A stretch of DNA of 64,000 bases, taken from the NCBI GenBank assembly GCA_958510875.1, contig OY294070.1, positions 7,254,001 through 7,318,000 of the forward strand, written 5' to 3'. Position numbers and translations under genes: made by a program. This DNA is from Endomychus coccineus. Lineage: Eukaryota > Arthropoda > Insecta > Coleoptera > Endomychidae. The notes under the pieces are model-generated. The model was not told the origin of the DNA, made no database searches, and saw only the letters and a program-made list of their open reading frames with translations. Position 1 is the first letter of the stretch. Each line of letters starts with the position of its first letter. Below are positions 37,501-49,500 of this stretch, piece after piece.

Positions 37501-40500
37501 TCCCGGAGTCTAAAGCGCTAGAGTGTTATAACATTCGTATAAAATAGCGAAATTTCTCACTTTTAGAAACTTCAAATTAATTAATTTGACACATGTTAGG
37601 TGTTTAGGTCTTACATTATTTTTCGTTACGGAATTTCTTGATTCGGTCGCCGCGCTCAAAGCCCGCGATAAAAGCTATATGCAATAGCTTAAAAGACAAA
37701 AAAAGACATGTCAATAATGAATCCTGACTTTATTATCAATGTTTTGACAGCGGTGGCAGTGAAAGCATATTCAGCCAAGTGACTAGTGTATTAATTTCTT
37801 TTGATTTTTTGGATTATCATGCCTGGTCGTGAAATTTCTGCGTTTAATCGAGCAAGAATTACTGCTTTACACGATGGAGGGCACTCTAATCATCAGATCT
37901 CGGAAATGTTGGGCATTCCTAGAGCATCTGTTGTGCAAATAGTTCACAGGTACCAAGAATTCGAAACAGTGGAAAACTGACCACGTAGTGGATGTCCTCG
38001 AGTGTCTAACGAAAGGGAAGATCGTTATTTGGTGCAATATGCTCGCAGACACTACACAGCTTCAGCTTCAGTTCTCAGAAGCCACTTTCAGCATACGTTT
38101 CGTCGTGCTATATCGACACCCACAGTTCGAAGAAGACACCATCGTGCAAATTTACGGGCTAGAAGACCATTACGGGTCCCCACTCAACTTCCAAAACATC
38201 GTGCAGGCCCGTCTCCGATGGGCGCTAGAACACACGGTTTGGCTTTTGCAGCAGTGGATGTGGGTGTTATTCACAGACGAAACCAGAATTGGACTGGTGA
38301 GTGATGACAATCGGCAAAGAGTCTGGAGATAACCAGGTCGTCAACAGCGACTTAATTTTCCCCGGGAAGTTGCTTCCTATCAAGGGGGTACTGTAATGTT
38401 TTGGGAGGAATAATGTTTCACCGCCGCATCCCATTAATTCACATTCCACAGAATATGACCAGCCAAATTTACGTCGAACAGGCTATTGCGCCCATTATCA
38501 ATAGATTGGATTGGCCAGCCAACTCGCCGGATATGAATCCGATTGAAAACATGTGGGATTACATAAGTAGAGCCATTCATAATTGAATCAACCCACCTCA
38601 GACTGCAGATGAGTTAGTCGTCGCGGCGGTAGAGGAATGGAACAATATTCCACAAGACACTATAAACCGCTTGATTATTTCAATGCACAGACGTGTCAAC
38701 ATGTTATTACAACGTGGAGGAGGTCATACCGACTATTAGTCAGTGTACAACATGTTGCATTACTTTTTTTATTCAATAATTTTTTTCAACAAATTCATAC
38801 ATTTCTTACTTTTCAATTTTCTAATTATCCCAGTTTGTGTAAAATAATCCTTTCACAAGAAATAGATTGAACAAACAATATACTTTGATAGATATCTTTT
38901 GTTTTTCTAACAAAACATTTCATTAACAAGACTTTTGACGTTTAGTGTAGTTAATCAGTTGGAAAATGTGCTTTTTCTTTTCTGTCACTTCAAACACTTA
39001 TGTTGCATAAGTATTAGTCAACCTTGCTTATAGGTCGTACTGGAGTAAAAATAGATGTTATTTACGTAAAATATGTTTAGTATAATATTTCCGGAACCTC
39101 AACCGCGGTTAGGAAGTCTCACGTTATCTACGATTTAATTTTGGTTTCTAAGAATGTTCAATTTCCGGACTGACAACGTATTCCACGATGTTTGAATCGT
39201 CATTTCAAGCGGGAAGTTTTTGAAATATTGCCTTATTGTTTGTGACAGGTGACGCTATCCGGGTCAAACATTTTCCGGTACAAGCAGTACTCGTGCTTCA
39301 GGCATGTTGGATCCTCGAAATATGCGACTTAAATTGAACTTTTTTTATGGACATTTGGGACCCGATATTTGCTTTCTAAACAAGGACTTTTTTCACTAAC
39401 GATGTACGAATCTTTGCAGGCTGAAGAATAAATGCATAGATAAGAAGTAATGTTCACAGCTGGAGGTATAACTGAAGAAAATACTGTAGCACATACTGTA
39501 CTATGGCAGGGTATCACTTTATTCTGTCAAGCTATCGGATAATAATGAGCATACATCCATCATATGGGGAGAACTTTTCGATATCGCAATTCTACGTAAC
39601 TTGCCTTGTGTAATATCTCCAGCTTCGCCATCATTCCCCTCGTTCCGAGAACGATTCCTGATGTGCCAATCCGACACCCTAGTCATAAATCTGATTTAGA
39701 TTCACGTCCTGCGGCGAGGTTAAGAATAAATTTGTAATTTCTTCAACGGAGATTCAATTAAAATTGATGGAGTAGCTAATTCAGATTATTACGAAACGAT
39801 AATTCTTGAAATATATTTTATAGATTATATACCCAAAAATTAGAATATATAGCCGAAAAGATTTGTACTGGATCATTCACGGTAGATGTACGTTTACGGA
39901 GAACTGCTGAACATAGAGTATTGAACTCTGACTATAAACATAAATATGACGTCATCAACAAAAGGGTTGAAGCAGGGACGATGTTTACGACATTACCATT
40001 TAGTCCTAATCACCGTTGTTGGTTTCTACATAGCGGATTCGAGCTCGCGCAACTAGGCAGAATGCGGCGCGCGCTCTTTGTCGGCTGATGCAAAAGACGG
40101 CATGATCGTAGCGACGCTACTGGGCCTATTCGTCGACTAGTAAAGTTTCGAGCGGTAATTGATAAGATCTCGAACCTATAACGATTGCTATAATAAAAGC
40201 AAAGGTGGCACGAAAAGTGAGACATGTGTTTCTAAATGATAAAGTTAGATTCCAAATGTTGGGGAATTTAGAGCTAAAAAACCTAATTGATGCCGGTCCA
40301 AAATTGGGATCTGCATGAGAATTTGTTGTTGAGGAAAGCAATCCAGACCTATGGGCAGTCGAAACATCAATGCATTCCAGATATGTGAGTCTAGCTTTCC
40401 ACATGCACCGAAAAAATGATCCTACTAAACATAGCACATATTTCGATGATATAAACTTGCTAAACGTGGAATTATTCTTGAATTCAGAGTGTTATATGAA

Positions 40501-43500
40501 GCAATAACGATCAACAATAAGTGGAAGTCTACCGGACATACTTCGACTTCCAGAAATCATTTTTTATAAAATGATAATCGAGTCGATGATTGGTTATATA
40601 GCGTTAAAAAAAAGCGATTTTTGTGGTTGATTGTTCGAAACAAAACGATGCTATAAAGTCATCAACAGTTGGCGTCAAACTGGAGATGGAAAGCTGAATT
40701 TCCCTAAAAACACTAGTGCTTAATGTGCATGATTATTAAGGAGGATTTCTCGATTACCGGATCAGTTCGGAAGAACCAAGTGATGAGCTGCATGAATTAT
40801 CGTACATATGTATTTTTTATACTACTTACTTATACTTATACATTTTCATACTATAAAATGAATATGCATTTTTTAAATAAATATTATTATTATTTTTGAT
40901 ATTTTATTTCTCAAACGGGTGGGGACAACAGCATGCAGCGATCATAGTTCGTGAACTATGGTCACCGGTTGCTAGCAATGAAATATATTGAAACAGTAAG
41001 TGATAATCGTCCGGCGATCATAGTTCGTGGACTATGGCCGCCAGTTCCTCCCGTCTTAACCCTTCGGGAATGCGCACCGTACCATTTGTCTAAATAAAAA
41101 TTTAATGAAACAACAAGGAATTTATCACTGTAGTAGTGAAGTACCACTACAGATTATGTCACGCCGAGAATATTTGGCGATGCCCTCGAAGTAATAAAAG
41201 TTTAAAACCTCTATGTTTAGCAGTTCGCCGTATACGTTTAATCGCCAATCTACCGTCGATTACTATATAAATGTACATATGAACACAGATTTAGTCAACA
41301 ATAACGTTAATCTATGAAAAATTCGAGCTTTTTGTCGTTATTATGTATTATAATCACTTATAAACGTGGATTCTGACTGCAAAGGAAGCTTCTCCCGTTT
41401 GGAAATAGTGCATATTTGAAGGTATATTAGAATCGTTATTTTTTTTTTGCAGGACCATCATACTGGGTGTTTTATTGCTGTTGGTGACATTCGATCGAAG
41501 CGTCCTTTCCGTCCTGCTCCTATGGGGTTTCATTCTAGGATATATCGCCATCTTGATATTATCCATGGCTATCGAGGTCAGCATATGTGTTATAGCCATG
41601 CGTGGGTCCATATTGGATCCTAGTCCGAGGTCTTCCATGCAATATGTGCTGTATTTTAGACTAGGTATGTAAGAATAGTTATCGTTTCACAAGCTATCTA
41701 GTGAGTGATAAGGCCTCTCTAGTCTAGATCGATTAGTAACAATAAAAACTAACAGTTCTTACTGATCGATCTAGACTAGACATACCTTATCATTATTATC
41801 CGGCAAAAGCCAATAATAAATAAATTCATTTGGTTCTCAAGTGTTACTATCTAGAGAGTATATATTGGCGCAGTCGGGCGGATAACTTTTTTTATATTGT
41901 CCACGAGGTCTTATTATAAGAACGCGCCTTGTTTCATGTAGCAATTCAGCCAAATGCAGGAATAATTTCCAAACCAAAACATGTTTACTATAATATTTTT
42001 TCTAACTGAAACTTGAATACAAAACTACGAAAAAACCTTGTTCACTGTTATCCCCGAATCTAGATATGTACTAGGTTTCGAACAAATCTTTCAAATTATT
42101 TTCTACTTTCTATCGTTTCGTACACAATTTCGTTGCCTCATTCAATTTCCAAAACGCTTAGGTATTCGGAATATGGTTTATCAAAAGGTTTGTTCCAACA
42201 CCAAGAAATACCGTTCCTGGGAGTGTTCGGTTTATCCGCAATAGATGAATGATGATCGGAACATTTTGCATACATTTTTGAATATGAGAATGAAACCTAA
42301 AGGTGTTCAAAATGACGTCCATGTTAATGTATTTTTCATTTCAGTTGTGATGTTTATTGAAGCGGGTTGGCTGAGTGCAGGCGTAGCGTGGCTTATTATT
42401 TATTACAAAGAAAGTCCTATTGAAAAAGCCAAAGAATCTGTTTTAGGTAAGTTACATTTTGATATCCCCCGGTACCTGGTAAACTGTCACTCCACGTTCT
42501 CTCTCTAATTCTGTTGGATTAACAACATTGAAACATACAAGATTCAAATATATGGGGATTGATCAAATGTAAAATGTCTGATTGTGTTTCCTTCCAGGCT
42601 TAGTTATTTGCAATTGGTGCATTTTATTATCGGTTTTGATAACGATATGGTGTACCCACGACGCCGCCGGTAGGTCTTGGGTGAAGATGAAACAATATCA
42701 GAAGTCGATGAGGGAGGCGGAGGCCAAGCATCAGTATAGAAGATCGAACAGTACGAGAAATTGGAGACAGAGGTAAAAAATCGGCGATCGCGATTTCGAG
42801 CATTTCGATTAGCGCGGATTCTATTTCTTTCAGGAAAGTATTGAGAGCCTACCAGGACACGTGGCAAAACCGTTGTCAGTACCTGTTGTGTTGCTCTTCA
42901 AAGTCCGACAGGAATCGTAACTCTTTCTCGGACATTGCGAGACTTTTCACCGACTTCTTCCGGGATTTAGACGTGGTGCCGTCCGATGTGGTCGTGGGCT
43001 TCGTGTTGTTGAGGAAATTCCAGAAGATCGAACAAAAAAATATAGTAGAACAGGTAGGAATTAGTCGATGTGACTTGACTCGCTATCTGTATTCGATGTT
43101 TTTTTTTGGGATAGAGGAAGAACGACACCTACGAATTCCTATCGGGCGTGCCAATAGGACCCAGGACTCAGTTTCTGTCTCTGCACGAGGCTGGTGCCGA
43201 CTTAGAATTATTCCAAACTGTGATACATTATGCCCATTTCGCCCTACAGGCGTACGGGTGGCCCATGTACTTGATGCAAGACAAACTAGGCTTGTGCAAA
43301 TTGTGTCCAGGACTGTCGTGCTGCTGTTGTATTCCTTGTACGAAGTCCGATGGAGACCCGGAGATAATCGATGACAACTGTTGCAGGTGAGTGGCTAAAT
43401 TAACCGGAACATAAAATTGGTCCTTCGAGCCGTTTGGTGTAAAACGTCCCGATTTGCCGGAAAGGAGATGAAAGGTTTTTCGTTACGACGTAATGTATGC

Positions 43501-46500
43501 GATTTCAGGTGTAATTACGCCGTTTTGAAGATGCTATCCAAAGAAGGCGATATCGAAATTGTTTACGCCACTTATCACGTTGATATTGGGGAGACTCCAT
43601 TTTTTATCGCTCTGGACTACGATATGAGGAAAGTTGTGATCAGCATAAGAGGAACTTTGAGCATGAAGGTGAGTGAAACCTTTACTCATTACGTGATGAA
43701 AACTGGCGGAACTATAGACACAATTATTTTTTAAACTAGTCAAAACAGTTATTCTATTGAAGTTTATTTTAATGAATTTACATCATTGTTTATTTCCGTC
43801 AAACACATGCTTTTGCTGAAAAGAAAAGCATCTATATCGCATGTCCAATCAATAGGTACCCATTTTTTTCAACATTCCAGGATATACTAACCGACTTGAA
43901 CGCGGAAAGCGAAACGATACCGCTCGCGCCCCAACAAGAAGACTTCCTCGGTCACAAAGGCATGGTTCAGGCCGCCCAATACATCTATAACCATCTCGAG
44001 GACGAGCAACTGATCCAGAAAGCGTTGAATCACGACCCCGAACGCGGTACCAATTCCTTTCAGCTGGTAATTGTCGGACATTCCTTGGGTGCCGGTACGG
44101 CCGGTATTCTAGGAATCCTGCTCCGGCAGAAATTCGAAGACCTGCTGTGTTACTGCTACTCTCCGCCAGGCGGCTTGCTAAGTATGCCTGCTGTGGAGTA
44201 TAGCAAGAAGTTCACCGTTTCCGTGGTTGTTGGTAAAGATGTTGTTCCTCGTATCGGCCTAAATCAGTTGGAGACGCTCAGGGGAGATCTCATCAATGCC
44301 ATTACCAGAAGTGTGGATCCGAAAGTGAGTCGATTTTTTTGAAAATTACGTCATGAACCATTTAATTATTCTACTGGTTATCCCAGTTTTATAAGAATTT
44401 CATTACATTTCAAAAGTCTAATATTTAATTTTATATAACTGTGAAATTTTTCCCCTTTACAAGTTTTATTTTCTAACAATTGCTTAAGAACTTCCAATGC
44501 AAATTTGGTATACTTTTGGACCTTCAGGGAACGTGACAGCTGGGTTGGATTCATTATGTTTAAAAAATAGAAATCAAACATAATCTATAAATTAAGAAAA
44601 TTGTTAAAATACGTACACTAATGGACGTTTCATCACTCTTTAAGCGCGTGTTTTTCAATTTTTTAAAGATATGCAATTCTAGAGAAATAGCTAAAGAGAA
44701 GTGGGTAGCACTTATAACAGTTTTTAATTTCAATTTTCAAAGAAACGCTCAAAAATTTAACGAATAATGTCTTAATATGAATACGCGTTTGGAAGAAATT
44801 GCAGTTGTTAATACGAGGTCGGGTCAAGAAGTAATCAATCGTTAACATGTTTTCTGTCAGTAGCAGTACAAAAAAAGGACTTTTTAATTTCAATTTTCGA
44901 AGAAACGCTTAAAAATTTTAGGAATAATGTCTCTATATGAATATGCATTTGGAAGACACAGAAGTTTTTAATACGAGGTCGAGTCAAGAAGCAATCGATT
45001 GTTACATGTTTTCTGATAAAATGTAAATAAATCACTTCTGAATATCAATTTTTGAAGAAACGCTTGAAAGTGTCAGAAATAATGTCTTAATATGAATATG
45101 CGTTTGGAACAAACATACATTTTTGATACGAGGTCGGGGCAAGAATTAATGGATGGCTAACATGTTTTCTGATAAATTGTGATAATCAATATAAACAAAG
45201 CACTCTTTAATTTCAATTTTCGAAGAAACGCTCAAAAATTTACCAAATAATGTCTTAATATGAATACCCGGTTGGAAGAAACTGAAGTTGTTAATACGAG
45301 GTCGGGTCAAGAAGTAATCAATCGTTAACATGTTTTCTGTCAGTAGCAGTACAAAAAAAGGACTTTAAAAATTTCAATTTTCGAAGAAACGCTTAAAAAC
45401 TTTAGGAATACTGTCTCTATATGAATATGCATTTGGAAGACACATAAGTTTTTAATACGAGGTCGAGTCAAGAAGCAATCGATTGTTACATGTTTTCTGA
45501 TAAAATGTAAATAAATCACTTCTGAATATCAATTTTTGAAGAAACGCTTGAAAATGTTAGAAATAATGTCTTAATATGAATATGCGTTTGGAACAAACAT
45601 ACATTTTTAATACAAGGTCGGGGCAAGAATTAATGGATGACTAACATGTTTTCTGATAAATTGTGATAATCAATATAAACAAAGCACTCTTTAATTTCAA
45701 TTTTCGAAGAAACGCTCAAAAATTTACCAAATAATGTCTTAATATGAATACCCGGTTGGAAGAAACTGAAGTTGTTAATACGAGGTCGGGTCAAGAAGTA
45801 ATCAATCGTTAACATGTTTTCTGTCAGTAGCAGTACAAAAAAAGGACTTTTTAATTTTAATTTTCGAAGAAACGCTTAAAAACTTTAGGAATACTGTCTC
45901 TATATGAATATGCATTTGGAAGACACAGAAGTTTTTAATACGAGGTCGAGTCAAGAAGCAATCGATTGTTACATGTTTTCTGATAAAATGTAAATAAATC
46001 ACTTCTGAATATCAATTTTTGAAGAAACGCTTGAAAATGTCAGAAATAATGTCTTAATATGAATATGCGTTTGGAACAAACATACATTTTTAATACAAGG
46101 TCGGGGCAAGAATTAATGGATGGCTAACATGTTTTCTGATAAATTGTGATAATCAATATAAACAAAGCACTCTTTAATTTCAATTTTCGAAGAAACGCTC
46201 AAAAATTTACCAAATAATGTCTTAATATGAATACGCGGTTGGAAGAAACTGAAGTTGTTAATACGAGGTCGAGTCAAGAAGCAATCGATTGTTACGTGTT
46301 TTCTCATAAAATATAAATGAAACACTTCTTAATATCAATTTTCGAAAAAACGCTCAAAAATGTTAGTAATCATGTCTCAATATGAATACGAGGTCGGGTC
46401 AAGAAGTAATCGATCGTTAACATGTTTACTGTCCATAGCAATACAAATACAGCACTTTTTAATTTCAATTTTTAAAGAAACGGTTAAAAATTAAAAAAAT

Positions 46501-49500
46501 AATGTCTTAATATGAATATGCGTTTGGAAGAAACAGAAGTTTTAATACGATGTCGCGTAAAGAAGTAATCGATCGTTAACATGTTTACTGTCATTAGCAA
46601 TACAAATACAGCACTTTTTAATTTCAATTTTTAAAGAAACGGTTAAAAATTAAAAAAATAATGTCTTAATATGAATATGCGTTTGGAAGAAAGTCATTAG
46701 TCATTAGCAATTCAAATAAAGCACTTTTTAATTGCCGCAGAATTAAAAAATGTTGATTGCTTCTTGAACACATCTCGTACAATCCTCATATCTTCCAACG
46801 GCCCACATTTAAAAAAGTACAAGACATGGGCAGATAATAATATTTTGGCAAGTCGTTGACCGACAAATTTTAACCACCTAAAATCCCTCCAAACGTACTC
46901 GTCCGTCTGCACACAACGATTCGATATTATTTCAGTGGAAAACGATCACCTGCTCGATGATTTGCTGCGGTTGTTCTCAACCGACTTCCGTCGTCGAAAT
47001 GTCGAAGGAAGACGGCATCGTTAGCGAGTATACCACGTCGAGACAAAACGTACGCGTCGCTGGCATTCATCCGATTGATTCGACCATCGCTTTAACAAGC
47101 CATCTTCCTCTCTACCCTCCCGGAAGGATAATTCACGTTGTACGACACCATCCTACAAAAGGAGAGTAAGTATTAAATTGTTTTTTTGTTCCTGCATAAC
47201 AATTTGGAACAGTGGCTTGTGTTGGCGCGTTTATACGATTTTGTCTATTTCGATTTGAATATACAGGCTGTTCCGACAATTTGACGGATTTGACTGGTTT
47301 AATATGAATGTACAGACTGTTATTTTTTCATTAATTTTATTATACAGGTATTCTCAATTCTTTCATTTTTAAACTATAGCTATTGTATTCGAATATACAG
47401 GGTGCTACAAAATTTTTAAAACAATTTCCTCTCGTTTAATTTGAATATATAGATCGCTCCAAGAAGTTTTAAACGATTTGGTTTGTTTAATTCGAATATA
47501 AAGGTTTTGTCTTGTTTCATTCGAAAATGCAGAATTTTCCGACAATTTTTATACGATTTCTTATAGTTATATAGGGTGAGTCAGTTTTTTGTAGACAAAC
47601 TGCAACAGGAGATAGAACAAGTGTTTTCAAGAAGAAAAGTTCCTATAAACATATGTCGTAGAAGGCTTCGTTTTCGAGATACAGGGTGTTGAAATTGAAA
47701 AAAAAATCTCGTTTTTTGCGAATATCTCCGGAACCGTTTATCGTACAAAAAACAGCTTTTGTAAGCATTTTCTACTCATAGTAAGCTTTGTTCTGTGCCA
47801 TAAAAAAAAATTTTTACTCTCAATTGGTGAAGATTTTGAAGCGGTAGTGGGTGTTTTTCTCCCCAACTTCTACGCCACTGGAAAAAGTACGGTTTTGAGA
47901 CAACCATTTGAACCGCCAATGTTTTTTACACAAAAAAGGTACTCCTGGTCATAAGCTCTAAAGTTGACCGTTTTCGAGAAAATCAACTTTTATGTTGAAA
48001 AACATGGTCAATTCTTACTAATTAAACAAAATTTATTCAAACGTTAGAACAAGTAACAAAACCAAAGGATTGACCATGTTTTTCAACATAAAAGTTGATT
48101 TTTCTCGAAAACGGTCAACTTCAGAGCTTATGACCAAGAGTACCTTTTTCGTGAAGAAAACATTGACGGTTCAAATGGTTGTCTCAAAACCGTACTTTTT
48201 CCAGTAGCGTAGAAGTTGGGGAGGAAAACACCCACTACCCCTTCAAAATCTTCACCAATTATGACTAAAAAAATTTTTTTTTGCCGCACAGAACATAGCT
48301 TACTATGAGTAGAAAATGCTCACAAAATCTGTTTTCTGTACGATAAACGGTTCCGGAGATATTCGCAAAAAACGAAATTTTTTTTCAATTTCAACACCCT
48401 ATATTTCGAAAACAAAGCCTTCTACGACATATGTTTATAAGAACTTTTCTCCTTAAAAACATCTGTTCTATCTCCTGTTGAAGTTTGTCTCCAAAAAACT
48501 GACTCACCCTGTATAGTCGATTTTGAGCTATTGTTGGTACTGGAGAATACTGTTATATCCTATTCAAAAATATAATAGAATCCATAGGAACGCTTTTAGA
48601 AATTGTCAATAGTTATGTCAATTAACTAAGTCCTTGAACGTCACCTCGTTATCAATCATTATTGATCATTCCCAAAATTAATATTTCACGGTAATTGAAC
48701 TTCAAATTGGTACATTAAGTAGTATTAACACCAATTATTCGAATTAAGATACAATGTGATTGATATTAATGAACATTTTTAGAGGCAAATTCAAATCTTT
48801 CTCACATCAAGTTCCTATAAAATAAATAACATATTGTCTCGTAATATATGGAAAATTAGGTAAATAGGTAAGTAACATAATTGAGGAACAGCTTGTATAT
48901 ATTTCACTCATGGTCATGCTTTATTCAAAATTAAGTCTGAACCTATAATTCATTGATGCCTGGAATACATTATTGATTAATAATTTTATTTGTTACTAAT
49001 TTCAGACAAAAATATGATAAAAGATGGAGGTAAATAGTAAAAATGTAACGTACTTAGAGTGTTCGTTGCATGAAAAAGTGACGTACCCCCTTAGTAAAAT
49101 CCACTTTGTGTAAATTAACAGAATAATTCACAATATTACCGGTACAAAATTAGGAAAAGCATGCTTGAATTAATTAGATCCTAGTGTGCTATGTAATCAT
49201 ATAAAAACAGATGAGGTGAAACAATGTCTGCGCACTCTAGATCTTTTATTCGGTCAGCGACATATTACTAGGGCCCCAGTGTGATGATATTAATATAATA
49301 ATATATTATATTCTTATTGGTTGAGGAAAAACGATGTAATAGATTCAAATAATCCTTCTTTCAACTACACTGGCCTCCATAAAATGCTAACCATTCGAAT
49401 GTTTTATGTTCGCTCGGTAATTATCCCTTTATTGCGTTTTTTGTAATTTTCAGTCGTTCGGTTGGTATTTAACCAACCGGAAGCGGTTTAATCACCTGTT

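Larger units (their letters stand above)
35920..38947 (+). mobile_element. Tc1-like element carrying a nested Helentron
   Basis: Termini CACACAACGTCAAAAGTCTTG-like (35920) and complement (ending 38947) are bounded by TA at 35918-35919 and 38948-38949. Without the 1.66-kb Helentron (36031-37692) the element would be about 1.37 kb. It holds one transposase gene on the plus strand. Confidence 0.82.

Noticed and set aside
40126..40437. 103-codon minus-strand open frame
   Set aside because: Antisense to the capsid-like relic on the plus strand, which has the recognisable blocks.
44691..46330. Series of similar 60-70-codon minus-strand open frames
   Set aside because: They are the same frame of a tandem satellite unit seen again and again; no splice sites, conserved motif or start context supports coding.
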